A stretch of DNA of 64,000 nucleotides from Lactuca virosa (GCA_928212115.1 CAKMRJ010003334.1:38963021-39027020); one strand, 5' to 3'; counted from the first letter of the stretch, positions 11,071-22,338 are shown. Translations and numbers: made by a program. Notes: generated by a model from the letters alone, not told the origin.

Positions 11071-11851
11071 CTAAAATGGGAGAAAATTCAAGTTAGTTGA
11101 TTTAAGTCCTTAATATAACACCCAATATGAAATATTAATGCTAGGACCTAACACAATATTTTATAACTTGGAAGAGGGATGTCGTAATCCAAGCTATAAA
11201 ATATTTGAAGGTAGGCGAATGACGATTCACCAATTTCCATCATGAAAAACGAAATAGGAATTAGGTTTTAATTGGATTGAAACTCCTAGATCTTTTGAGA
11301 TTCATTGAACTTTAAAATGGCATGTTTAAATCTCGATTGTGCCCTCTCAAGTTTGTGACTGGGATGCCGAGGATCACAAACAAGGTGTGAATAACCATGC
11401 AAATTAACTTGGTTCCCTTAATTCTATCACCTAATCGATGTGTTGGTTACCCACACGCGCTCCACCGATCTATGATAAACATTAAGTCACCCTTTGCCAC
11501 TCTTACTAGTCCATGTTAGAGTGATGGTTACCCACACACGCTCCAGCAACGACTTGGTAAGGTACAAAGTGTAATTTCATGGGTTAGCACCAATTTCACA
11601 TTTTCCTAAAGTAACTAAGATTGGGAATTTATAAAAGGTTTAGTTACTTTATACTTATCATTATACTTTTAATAAGAATTATAGTCCTTGTCCTACCCGT
11701 TCGGCTAACGACCCTCCACCAGTCAAGGAAGCGGTGGGTGAGAGTGTACACCCATTAAGCTGCCATTTTATAGGCAACAACCTTATACCCCCCTTATAGA
11801 CCGGCTTCGTGAATGAGGCCTAGTGACGGTAAGACTGACTTGCTCTTATAC

Positions 11852-11927
<76 letters not shown>

Positions 11928-12553
11928 TTATTAACTTATAATACTATAAAGTATAAGGGTTGAATTTTAACTTTTAAAACTCTAGGGTCTGGAATTAAAA
12001 TGTGTGTGAGACTTTACAAATTCCAAAATTTGAGGGCAAGTTTTGAAACTATTGAAAAACTTTTCATTTCTATAACTTATGAGTTTTAATGGTTTTAAAG
12101 AAAAGACTTTTGAAATTCCATAACTTGAGGACAAGTTATGGTGTCCATTAATTGGCATTTAGATCAAGAATTACACTAACAAACAATTTGCAAATAATTC
12201 CTATGATCTATTAAAACTCATAAGTATGAACATTCATATCATCAATTTCAAGAATCATATAAACATATATATAACTTGAAAGTTTGATAATAACCATTGA
12301 AAATGGATTAGCATAATCATTACCACACCAAAAACAGGTTTTATAAGTCCACAACAGTTTAGGGTAATGATTCTAGTCCATTTTCAGCAGCAAAACTCGA
12401 AAATCTGCACACAGGGCCTCCTACTCGCCGAGTGTAAGAACCTACTCGACGAGTAGGATGAGTTTACACTTGGACACGGCGAGTCCACTGAACAGCGAAC
12501 AGTTTTTCGACTTTTTAAAGCATTTTGCATCAAGTATAATGAAAACAAGCCTA
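11071..12553 (-). other. Long untranslated leader of nested copia
   Basis: About 1.5 kb between primer site and gag, without coding signal. It holds a (TA)n tract at 11851-11929 and two copies of a GGTTACCCACAC(A/G)CGCTCCA block (11436-11470 and 11509-11555). ACTCGCCGAGT and ACTCGACGAGT palindromes lie at 12423-12433 and 12444-12454, close to the primer site. Confidence 0.7.
11851..11929. repeat. (TA)n microsatellite
   Basis: TA dinucleotide tract with small interruptions in the copia leader. Confidence 0.95.
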
Positions 12554-12566
12554 GGCTCTGATACCA
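12554..12566 (-). other. Primer binding site of nested copia
   Basis: GGCTCTGATACCA on the + strand is the reverse complement of the tRNA-Met primer site. It lies one base from the LTR start at 12568 and fixes the minus orientation. Confidence 0.92.
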
Positions 12567-12567
12567 C

Positions 12568-13313
12568 TGATGGGTTTTTAGCATTCTAACACTCCTATGG
12601 TGTACATGTAACCCTAGAAACCTCGGATATATGTTTTCTCTATTATACATGCAAATATGATTTTTCCAAGGTTCTTATCCTAACTAGCATACCATTGATT
12701 ACTTGTAATATAAAACTTAGTAGGATAACATACCTTTTTCTTGTGGTTGATTCCTTGGAGCTTCAAGAGCCTAGCACCAATAATGTGGATGCCTCAAGTG
12801 GAATCACAAATCACCAAAACAACTTGGAAAACTTGAGAGAATAGTAAGCACACTAGAAATCGGCCCACTCTTGTTTACTCACACACTAGTGCCATTTCAT
12901 GTGCCAAAGACCTCTTTATATAGTTTGGTGGATTAGGATTACATCGATATAAACCCTAATACCCATGACCTTTCATTTCCATAGGATCCATGGGTTAAAA
13001 ACTCCATGGACTATCCATGCAAGCTTAGTCTATCCTAAATGAACATTGGCCCATTCTATATATATAAGAGTCCATATTTAATTAGTCTCTTTTGATCACT
13101 AAATTAATTCCAAATTAATTCTTGATCAATACTAATTAAATAATATGATATTAATGTATTATAACTTATAATATATTAATAAATCATAAATATACTATTC
13201 TCAAAAGATTATCCATACAAATTGTTTCGGTGAAATGCAACCCAAATGGACCATGCTGGGTCGGGTCGAGTACATACCAATAATAGTTTGGGGCTTAGAC
13301 ATCTAATCCAACA
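12568..13313 (-). repeat. Copia LTR (5' LTR of nested element)
   Basis: A 746-bp LTR nearly identical to 5659-6478 apart from the (TA)n tract. It ends in CA at 13313 followed by TTATC. It carries the TATA box at 12912-12923 (minus). Confidence 0.93.
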
Positions 13314-13318
13314 TTATC
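13314..13318. other. Target-site duplication of nested copia, right copy
   Basis: TTATC, identical to 5654-5658. Reading from here the interrupted gypsy-1 integrase continues. Confidence 0.92.
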
Positions 13319-13777
13319 ATCCACAGACCGACGGTCAGAGAGAGCGGACCACCCAGACCCTCGAGGATATGTTGCGGGCCTGTGTCATTGATTTTGGTGG
13401 GAGTTGGGATTCCTACCTACCTCTCGCGGAGTTCTCATACAACAAAAGTTATCACTCCAACATTGGCGCCCCACCTTTTGAGCTCTTGTATGGTCGGATA
13501 TGTCGTACCCCGGTATGTTGGGGAGAGGTCGTTCATAGGGTCATAGGAAGGACCGAAGTAGTCCTTCAGACCACAGAGCTTATTCAGCAGATCAGACAGA
13601 GACTGCAGACCGCTCAGAGTTGGCAGAAGAACCATGCCGAACGGCGCCGATCAGAGTTGGAGTTTCAGGTTGGCGATATGGTGCTCCTGAAGGTCTTGAC
13701 CTGGAAGGGTGTGATACGCTCCAAGAAGAGGGGCAAATTGGGTCTCCGATATATTGGACCTTTCCTGGTGATCGCCA
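13319..13777 (+). pseudogene. Integrase of gypsy-1, C-terminal part (split gene)
   Basis: Continuation of the split integrase. It opens with HPQTDGQ and the catalytic Glu in the following ERT, then the core end (FGGSWDSYLPLAEFSYN), then a GPY/F-type module ending RYIGPF. After about 13777 the protein runs into unrelated LTR sequence at a short shared CC. The chromodomain-like tail seen in gypsy-2 is missing here. Together with 5073-5653 this is a single gene interrupted by the copia element. Confidence 0.88.
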
Positions 13778-13866
13778 TAATTACCCTCAAAGTCAACCCT
13801 GGTCAAAGTCAAGGTCAACAGTCAAGGCCAACAGTCCATGTTGACCTCAACTCGTCGAGTGCATCC
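13778..13866 (-). repeat. Fragment of LTR family A
   Basis: About 85 bases that match, in reverse complement, the middle of LTR A (compare about 46985-47080): a run of GTTGACCTTGACTGTTGAC phrases and one ACTCGTCGAGT palindrome at 13850-13860. It sits between the cut end of the gypsy-1 integrase and the cut end of the gypsy-3 gag, so it marks deletion junctions. Confidence 0.75.
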
Positions 13867-14577
13867 TATCCTCATCTGTCCCGGATATCATCCCTCAGCA
13901 TGGAATGATATCTTGTCTGCCTCATATCCTCATCCGTAGCGTATTATGGGATCAACAAAGCTCGTTCCCGAAACTTGGCGGTGATCTCGACCACAGTCTC
14001 GGTGGTCTGCTGAAGGTCATGAAACTCCCTCACAAGCCGTTGCACCTCAATAGGTGGTGCAAAGTCCACATCGAATCGTCGAACAAACTTGGCCCATGTC
14101 ATCTTAGTTACACCGGATGCTCCCACCTAGCTGGTCACCTCTCCCCACCAGTCTCGGGCTCTGTCTCTCAGCATACATGAAGCAAAACCCACCTTTGCTG
14201 CATCAAGGCAAGAACTCGTGCGCTGGGCGTTTTCAATATCCGCCACCCATCGTCGGATAACAATGGGGTCCCTAACCCCAAAAAACTTTGGCGCCCCGCA
14301 CGTCTTGAACTCCCGGAACGAGGTATCGGGCACCGACCTGGCCCGCAACAATCTTGGCTCTGAATGACCTGAGCCTCTTCTCCATAATCTCCATCATACC
14401 CTCCTTGACTGTCCCAAAGATCACTGGGGTAGCGTCAAGGATGCCCTTCTTCACCTCGGCTGCAATAAGCTCGCGCAACCTCTCATCAATGGGCTCAATA
14501 CCGCTGTCCGACCTGGATCCAGATCCCGACCATGATCCTGATCCTGACCCCCCTACTCCAAATCGTGTCACCACCAT
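13867..14577 (-). pseudogene. gag of gypsy-3, truncated
   Basis: Gag of a gypsy element closely related to gypsy-2. The start MVVTRFG is at 14577. A Gly/Ser-rich stretch follows, then FGVRDP, the RARDWWGEVTS motif, FVRRFDV and the region up to RYHSMLRDDI near 13880. A frameshift lies near 14300-14350 and a stop at about 14127. The zinc knuckles and all of pol are absent, because the sequence jumps into an LTR A fragment at about 13866. Confidence 0.85.
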
Positions 14578-14578
14578 G

Positions 14579-14732
14579 CTGAACTAAAATGTCATGAATC
14601 ATAATGATCAGGATACATAATTGGAGGATTCTCCCACCCCGGTCCTCCTTAGAGCTTACAGATCTAACATTGGTTCAGGTACATGTCATGTACATTCAGT
14701 AGTACGGGCCCAATACTACCTTCCACACCTAC
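14579..14732 (-). other. Candidate leader intron, gypsy-3
   Basis: On the minus strand CAG/GTAGGTGTGG at 14732 and TTAGTTCAG ending at 14579 enclose 154 bases, the same length as in gypsy-2. The acceptor again lies one base before the gag ATG. CAG/GTAGGT is a strong plant donor-type sequence. Splicing is inferred only. Confidence 0.45.
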
Positions 14733-15234
14733 CTGTACCTCCCCAAGGCTTTACCTGCTAACTCTAATTCGTTCCAAAAATAAATCATATCCCACAGACT
14801 ATCACATATCTCAAATCTCAGGCTATCCTAAGATTTGCTCTACTCACATCAATCAGACCAATCATAACAGGTTGCCTTTATGCATGCAAATTATACACAG
14901 AAAAGGATCAAATAGACTTTCGAATCAGAGATTCTACCCTAGGACCACAACCAAACAAGGAACAGGAAATAAGGCCAAATCAATCATTCTAAGGCTATAA
15001 GCTCCTAACTGTAAAAAAAATTAAAAGCATACACATAGCAAGATCCATACGATTACTTGGCTATTTATATTGGGGAACTACTTACTTGGCTCGGCCGATC
15101 ATGCGCGTTTCACTCTCATCTTTTCCATTCTTTAAAAGTTGTAACTTTTATTTTTATTTTTGAAAACGAATTTTACCATTTCCTTAGTTTGAGTCCTGAC
15201 ACACCCGAGAGTGTGCCTGAATCCCTCAAACCAA
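14733..15234 (-). other. Untranslated leader of gypsy-3
   Basis: About 500 bases between primer site and candidate intron, near-identical in reverse complement to 35324-35845 of gypsy-2. No coding signal. Confidence 0.65.
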
Positions 15235-15247
15235 GGCTCTGATACCA
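15235..15247 (-). other. Primer binding site of gypsy-3
   Basis: GGCTCTGATACCA, the reverse complement of the tRNA-Met primer site, ends three bases before the LTR at 15251. It sets the minus orientation of gypsy-3. Confidence 0.92.
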
Positions 15248-15250
15248 ACT

Positions 15251-17446
15251 TGTAACGACCCAATTTTCAAAAGGATTTTTTCATTTTTAATTTACCAAAA
15301 CACGTTCCACCAATCTTGTAATCTCAAATATAGTTGTTTTCAATTTCATAACAACAACAAATTTTATTTTAAAAACATCAGAGTGTCCCATAGCAACGAC
15401 TGAGAGAGAGTGAACGCCGCGCCATCAAGCCTTGCCATTGCCCTTGGGCTCAGATGTACCTAAAACAAATCCACAAACTGTAAGCTAATGCTTAGGTCCC
15501 GTTTGATAGTTGTTGACTGAGAAAGAGCTGACTGAGAAAGGTCTGTCTGGGTAAGAAATCCTGACTGGGTAAGGAAACCATGTTGTTTGATTGTACATCT
15601 GAGTGAATATGCTGACTGATGAAAAATGACCATTTTACCCTTCTGCTATATACAATGATAGATGAAGTTGCTGAAGTATTATAAAACCATACAAATTGTC
15701 ATACAAAATATAAATTACACACAAATTCTTTTTAAAATCCAAATAAAAAATATAAAAGGCATCATTGTTTTTATAAAGTTATATGGTATGTACTTCAAAA
15801 AAAGAAATGGAATTTTAAGTACAACAAAAGGAATAAAAATTTAAATGGTATGTAGACATACAATTGGTATTCATTGAGCAATTAATCAAACACATGGTAT
15901 GCATTTCAACAAACAATACATTAAGATGCTTAAAGATAAAAAAAAATCCATGTGTAATAACTCAACTAAATGTGAACCTTTACATGCATATTGAAATCAA
16001 GAATAAAACAATAGTTCTTGATTGAAATTTATGAGGAATAATCAAAGTGCATAGGACCACTTCTCACCTCGTAATTTACCATATCCTATACAAAGCACAT
16101 GAATTGATTTCATAATCACATAATCCAATTCGGCATGTCAATTTTGACTTTTTATTTGACTTTTGGATTTCAAGATCGGAACTTCAAGGCTTTTAATCAG
16201 GCGATTCAATAGCAAAATAAACATTCAAGAGCAAACAAACAGCAAAAATCGGAACTTTCCCATTCAGATTCTAAAAAATCAAGAGCATAAATCGGAACAT
16301 TCAACAGCAAAATAATCGGAACTTTTAAACAGCAAAAATCGGAACATTCAAGCGTACTTGATGAGATGAGGAAGGGGCTTCGATCGGTGGGTGGAAGAGG
16401 AAGAATGGGGTCGGCGATGCTTGCTGGTTGGGGAGAAGAATGGAGCCGATGAAAGAGGATTCATCAGGAGGCACTGGAAGTGATACCTTAGGGAAGGGTA
16501 ATATTGGAACCTTTCTCAGTCATCCTGTTTTTCACTTCTTTCCCAATCAGATATTCCATTGTGAGACAGATGCACAAAACGTGATTATCAAACACTTATA
16601 GCTGACCGAGTCAGCCAAAAAGGTCTTACTCGACTCGGTCAGATGATTCTCAAACACAACCTTAGTGAGTTCCCCATAGCATACCCCAGACACAATCCAC
16701 ATATCAGATATCATACTAGCTATAGAAGCTACATATATCACATAAGGCCCTTGGGCTCTGATGTACCTGAAACAAATCCACAAACTGCAAGGCCCTTAAA
16801 GGCTATAACACCGAAACTAGGCTTCTTACAAGGTTTTTGTGCATGGAAAGGGGCTAAGCTATATAAAGTGAGCAACTTTATGTCATTGGGGACCTAGAGA
16901 GGTCAAGATCTGGAACCATATTCTTGTGATAAGTCCAGATCCGATTTTGACTCCATTTTGCACCAAAAATGGTCATTTACTTACAAGAAAAGGAATCTAA
17001 TCAACTAGAGATCAAGGTGACGACTTTATACCTCAAGATGATGGCCAATAAAGAGTAGATGTTGGATCTAGTGCTTCTCTCCTTGCTCCTTCCTCTTCAA
17101 GCTCTAGAATCCTTCACAAATACCCCAAAATTGCTCACAAAAGTTCTTACTCTCACTCAAGAAGGTGAAAGGTCGAATTAGGGTTTTCTCTGGCTAATAG
17201 GGTGATAAGGGAGGCCACAAGAAGCAGATTATGTTCTTTAAATAGGGTGCAAAACCTAAAAATTAGAGTTTCTCTTTACAGTTCCTACTCGTCGAGTTGG
17301 GGCCTTACGACTCGTCGAGTAGAACCCAAATCCCGCGTCCTCATAATAGTCTCTACTCGACGAGATGGAGCACCCTAACTCGCCGAGTCCATGCACAAAA
17401 CCCTAAGAATTATATAAATTAATCAATACCTGGAACAGGTGTTACA
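15251..17446 (-). repeat. 5' LTR of gypsy-3 (LTR family A), with MITE inside
   Basis: The + strand begins TGTAACGACCCAA and ends CAGGTGTTACA, the reverse complement of LTR A. The family is also seen at 27928-35307 and 46004-47833. A 1167-bp MITE interrupts it at 15495-16661. Near 16742-16790 part of the LTR is missing and about 40 bases (GGGCTCTGATGTACCTGAAA...) duplicate 15444-15482, as filler DNA at a deletion would. The TATA-like CTATTTAAAG lies at 17236-17245 (minus). ACTCGTCGAGT-type palindromes are at 17287, 17310, 17355 and 17378. Confidence 0.88.
15495..16661. mobile_element. PIF/Harbinger-like MITE, 1167 bp
   Basis: Insertion in LTR A, proven by the empty site in the copies near 35060-35085 and 47585-47610. 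TTA flanks both ends (15492-15494 and 16662-16664), the three-base duplication of PIF/Harbinger elements. Terminal inverted repeats are imperfect: GGTCCCGTTTGA at the left and, on the other strand, GGTTGTGTTTGA at the right, followed by GAC(T/C)GAG on both. No transposase is visible. Confidence 0.75.
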
Positions 17447-18478
17447 CTGAAAATTTAACGTAAGATCTTAAGGCATTAAGCTCTTAATGAGTTTTGGGAA
17501 TACTGGGCGTACGCCCTGATTAATCTGAGTACGCATCGCGTACGTGGTCAACCACCCCGATGGTGGTCAATGCTCGAGTATGCCTTGCGTATGCACTCTG
17601 TGTTGACTCAGCTGAGTTGACTCGACTGGGTTGACTCATTTGACTTTGACTTTGAATTTGATCAAGGGGTATTTTGGGTGTTTTAAATGGTGTTTGAGAA
17701 TTGGTCATTTGGATGAATAGGTGTCGGTTAGAGCTGAGATTCGGAGTCGGGACCTCATCAGCTATTGTTCAGACTGTGAGGTGAGTCTTCCTCACTGTAC
17801 TTACGGGTCGAAGGCACCAAGGTCGACCCATTGGATTGATATTCTGGTTTATCATATGTTTCTATGCTATAGTGATCCATTAGATTTGTATCCTAGTTTC
17901 TAGGGTGTTGCTATACGACAGTGATCTGTAGATCTGTCTGTTTTTATGTTGGCTGATTATATGTTTATATGTTATGTATATGTCGACATATTTAGAGTTG
18001 TGGTTAAGAATTTACTGCTTTGTGCGTGAGCCAATAGACCGGGGGCATTCCAACCCAATGGTTGATTAGGCCCGAGGGTATTCCATACCGAGGATGATTG
18101 GACCCATTGTATATTGGCATTCCAACCCGAGGGTATTCCATCCCGAGGATGACTTGACCCGGAGGTTGACTGGGCATGGGGTATTCCAACTTGATGGTTG
18201 ATTGGACCCGACATGTTGTTGTTTATGTTATCTGATTTGTGTTGGTACTTTGGGGGAACTCACTATGCTTTGGATTACGATTTTTAGTTGTTGTTTCAGG
18301 TACTTCTGATGATCGCGGGAAGGCGAAGGCGTGACCGTACACATCCTTTGTTATTGGCTTTATGATTTTGGGATACTCTAATATGGATAAACAATTTGGA
18401 AACAATGATTTTGTAAACATTTTATAACTATGGGTTGCTTTTAAAAGTTTAAAATTGTTTTGATTTTTGCGATTTACA
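17447..18478 (+). repeat. 3' LTR of gypsy-1 (LTR family B), 5' end missing
   Basis: Matches 67-1076 throughout, including the palindrome GGGCGTACGCCC at 17505-17516 and the GGTATTCCATCCCGAG repeats at about 18035-18200. It ends TTTACA at 18478. The first LTR bases are lost at the junction with gypsy-3. This pair of LTRs supports one gypsy-1 element from before 1 to 18478. Confidence 0.85.
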
Positions 18479-19844
18479 AATTTCATAACCCTAAAATATA
18501 AATACTTACTCTTTTCATGGTAGGGTTTGAAAGAGACTCTCTCAAAAATTATTTTCTTAGAAGTTCAAGCTCAATATATAAATAGATTGGAGCTTGGTTG
18601 TAACATGGAATGGATTGAAGCCTTCACAGAGTCACAACACAATGCGACAATGGGTTTTTTTCTTTTCTGCAATTCGCCCGTCTTTCAGCACTTCACAACA
18701 GTAGGCACGATCGATTTCTTCTTCTTTTTTTTATCTAAAATGCCGATGGGTCACATGGTTTTAATGACTAATAAGCTTGGGCTAATATCTTATTTAGTTT
18801 TCGACTGTTATTTTATGAGTTTGGGCTAAAAAAAATTAGTATTAGGCTAATATTTGTTGCACCATGTTATTTTTTTCGACCTATAAAATAGTAATTGCAC
18901 TAATTTTTATAGTTGTTGCACCTTAATAGAAAAACAAAAAATACATTAATGAGCTAAAACGGAGTAGTGGTCCGGGTCCCCTCGGGAACCACTTGAGTAC
19001 GCCCGTGGAGATAAGAGATGTTTTTAGTTGACACTAATAAACTGAAGAACAAGTGTTTTACTCAAACTGATATGAAAGATGAAAATTAAGATGATTTTCT
19101 AGGATTTGGGTTTGGGTTTGATGTTCATCTTTAAATATGAAGATGGACATGATCATCCATGAACAAAAAAAATGGATTGAACTCAAAGAACAAATAGAAC
19201 AAAAGAAGATGATTTTCATTTAAACCATACATGAGACGAGGAAGTTATTTTAGGGTTTAGAATTGATTCAAGATGAACATGTTAGTGATCCAAGATTTAA
19301 TAAACCAAAAACCTGAATCATCAATAAACAAGTTCCAAATTGCAAATTCATTGTCAAACAACTTCGTCTCTAGTTATAATCTGAAATTGGTTTTGATTTA
19401 ATTTGGATTTTCTATTTCGGTTCCTCGATAAACATGTTTGTTGGTGCATTTGGTTTGAATTGATTATTCGTTATTGTTTTAATTGATGATGACAAACAAT
19501 AAACTCAATATTCTTGGATAACAATAACAAATATGAAATGAATGACTTAAGTCGTACCTAATTTTTGCAAACATGAACTCTATTACACCCTTAAATTCGG
19601 TAAAAATATGCATAGATCCGTATTTAGGATGTACTTATTTTAACTTTTCACAGTCCAAGATAACACTAATTAGGAAAGTTATCCAAGTATATAAAATAAC
19701 ATATCAACCAAAGGTCCAAAATAAGTGATTGTTAGGGTGGACAGAGTAGAGGTAAAAAAACTCCATGGGTACCGCCGGTACCTCACTAACCTGCTCAACT
19801 CTTTTTCTCCGGCTTCAACACTTGTACAATAGGCTTCAACACTT

Positions 19845-19887
<43 letters not shown>

Positions 19888-21225
19888 TTTTTTAATTAGT
19901 TTGTGAATTAGTTTTGTGTGATTTTAATTAGTTTGTATTTATTTTAAAATTAAAAATTAAGCTGGTTTGCAAGATATGAGGGATAAGTTTCCATGTGTTT
20001 TAGGTTTGGAGGAATGGAAGTGGGATGAGAGAGAAATGTTGTGAAACACTCATCGTTATGGTAGTTTGAAAACACCTCTTATGAATATTTTCTTAAAATC
20101 CTTAAAGTTTTAGAGTAGTTATTTACATAATAACATCGGTACCAAAAACATTAAACTTATTAAGTATTAAAATTAGCGAGGTTGTAACAATTTCATATCA
20201 AAACAAAGTTTTAGCGCACCACAAAAATTGTTGTTTTCTCAATATCCAAGTTAATATGTAGTCCATGCTAAATCTACAATCTAATCACAAGTCAAATAAG
20301 TTAGACATTTGAATTGCTTTGTGAGAAACTTAAAATACCTGAGGTTGACTCATTTAGAGTAATGATGATGACAATCATTTTACTTGAGACCAACCCCAAA
20401 ATCAATATAAAACCAATAGATACAATAAGTATTAACAATCCAAAAAGTAGAGTACTACAACTCAAACAAAATTAAGGGTATATGAACCCATATTTGAATC
20501 CAAAAATGTTAAACATACTAAGGTAAACATTTACTAGTAAATTCATACCTCAAAATTAGAAGGAATTTAGCTCCAACAATCATCATGAGGTCTCAATACA
20601 CCAAACTCCTCCTACTTAAAATAGTCAAATGTCCTATGTGGAAATTATGGATTTATCATTTCTTTCAAATATTTATTACGTCCTTAATAACTATGCATCA
20701 AATTATGAAAACACTTATAATACAATTCTAAAATACATTAAAAAAAAATAAGAACACGATAACGGACGATTTTATTGGAGAGAAATAAAAATTATACCTT
20801 TGAACAATCAACAACTTCCTTCTTGTCTTCTCCCACTTCTTTGTAACATGAAGCCCTGGATTATTTTTGAACAACACAACTATATAATATTAGAAAAGGA
20901 AAAGACCAGCCTTTGGTTGGACCAAAGTACAAATACAAAAAGGTTAAAAAAACAACAAATAACAACACCAAAAAAATATCACAACATGAAACTAGTAACA
21001 AAGAATTAAGGAACAAACCAACTTAGACAATGAACTTCCAGACTAGACCATCAATATCAATGCACTTTCCCCAGCTTGAAAAAAAAACATCCAAACAATA
21101 TAAAATCCTCAAGTCAATAAGAGCAACACAAACACTTTCAATATCAAAATAAATCTTCAAGAATAATGCACCAAAAAAACATTGCAACAGAAAGATAATG
21201 AAAGGGTAAAATGATCAAGAAATAG
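18479..21225. other. AT-rich intergenic DNA, no gene recognised
   Basis: No convincing exon, RNA gene or transposon end. A 100-codon open frame at 18527-18829 is low complexity (Phe runs) and has no known motif. The region includes a (TA)n tract at 19849-19884, preceded by two copies of GGCTTCAACACTTGTAC (about 19812 and 19832). Confidence 0.6.
19849..19884. repeat. (TA)n microsatellite
   Basis: About 18 TA units in intergenic DNA. Confidence 0.95.
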
Positions 21226-21233
21226 ATATAAAC

Positions 21234-22224
21234 TGGGAAAATAACTCAAAAGGATAACGAACTGTTGATTTGGTTCACATTTAGTCACTTTACTTTTTTT
21301 TGTTCACCATATACCATCAAATTTGTTGAAAATTTTCACATTTTACCCTTGTGACCGACTTCTACAGGTTACAAGGGTAAAATGTGAACAATTTCAACAT
21401 GTTAGATAGCATACAATGTACAAAAAAAGAGAGACTAAATGTGAACTAAATTTAAAAAAAAAATTTGAGAACCAATATTTGTGTGAGAATTTGAGATTTT
21501 TTTTCTAGTCATTTTTTTTTAAAACTAACACCATCACACCATCCTTAATGCATCGTCTAAGCCAATCGCACCATAATAATAAAAACCGACGTTTTTGTAA
21601 TGCGCATAAACAAATAAATGAATAACTAATTAAAACAATGAATAAAACTCATACATACATTGATAACGTAGTCTAACTATTAAGAAAATGACCCCCCCCC
21701 CCGGTAACTTGTTACTCTCTTTTGTTTATTTTCACATGATAAAATAAATGAGAATGAGAATTTATAAATTATGTGTTCTTTTATATTTTACGTGTTAGAC
21801 GAACGATGTAGTTCAAAATCATGAAATAAAGAAAAAACATGAAAACTATAAATATACATATATGCAAATTACAAAAAAAAACGTCATTTTTTATTATGGT
21901 GCGACTGGCTTAGACGATGCACTAGGAATGGTGTGGTGGTGTTGGTTTTGAAAAAAATTTGCCGAAAAAAAATCAAGTTGTGACACAAAAATTGGTTCTC
22001 AAAATAACTTTTAATTTTGTTCACTTTTAGTCCCTTTTTTGTACACCATATACCATCTAACTTGTTGAAGTTGTTCATATTTTACCCTTATAACCTACAC
22101 CAACCGGTCATAATGGTAAAATATGAATAGCTTCAACAAGTTTGCTGGTATATGGTGTTTAGAAAAAAAAGGGACTAAATGTGAACAAAATCAATAATTC
22201 ATTACCCTCCTAAGTCATTTTCCC
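21234..22224. mobile_element. Foldback (MITE-like) element with palindromic arms, 991 bp
   Basis: The two ends are inverted copies: left TGGGAAAATAACTCAAAAGG, right (other strand) with GGGAAAATGACTTAGGAGGG. An identical 8-bp direct repeat, ATATAAAC, flanks it at 21226-21233 and 22225-22232. Each arm contains a palindrome of its own (GTTCACATTTAGTC...GACTAAATGTGAAC) at about 21254-21452 and 22018-22190. The inner parts (GCATCGTCTAAGCCA at about 21550 and TGGCTTAGACGATGC at about 21906) also pair. A run of 11 C lies near the centre (21692). No transposase; hAT- or MULE-derived are both possible. Confidence 0.75.
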
Positions 22225-22338
22225 ATATAAACTCCTGCAACAGTAATGAAAAGAAACAGCAACACTATCAAGCGACACTATCAAGCGAAAAGCACCAAAA
22301 CATCACCACACTAGAAAAATCCAATAGGGGTAAAAAAG

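Larger units (their letters stand above)
5659..13313 (-). mobile_element. Nested gag-only Ty1/copia-like retrotransposon
   Basis: A 7655-bp LTR element inserted in the gypsy-1 integrase. Its LTRs are 5659-6478 and 12568-13313, with a 5-bp duplication TTATC on both sides. The primer site and gag read on the minus strand. The polypurine tract (minus strand) abuts the left LTR. Only a gag fragment is recognisable inside. The 3.9 kb where pol should lie holds no integrase, RT or RNase H signal. It is probably a non-autonomous element mobilised by a related copia such as the one at 23213-26907, with which it shares the LTR start and 3' internal sequence. Confidence 0.9.

Noticed and set aside
13435..13635. 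Minus-strand frame opposite gypsy-1 integrase
   Set aside because: Shadow of the integrase coding strand. Similar shadows at 2412-2897, 4677-4904, 5145-5549, 38809-39108, 39520-39792 and 40639-40821.
18527..18829. A 100-codon frame as a possible host exon
   Set aside because: Phe-rich low complexity, no splice context, no known domain.
20800..21009. A 69-codon Lys/Asn/Gln-rich frame
   Set aside because: Composition is that of A-rich DNA; no motif.
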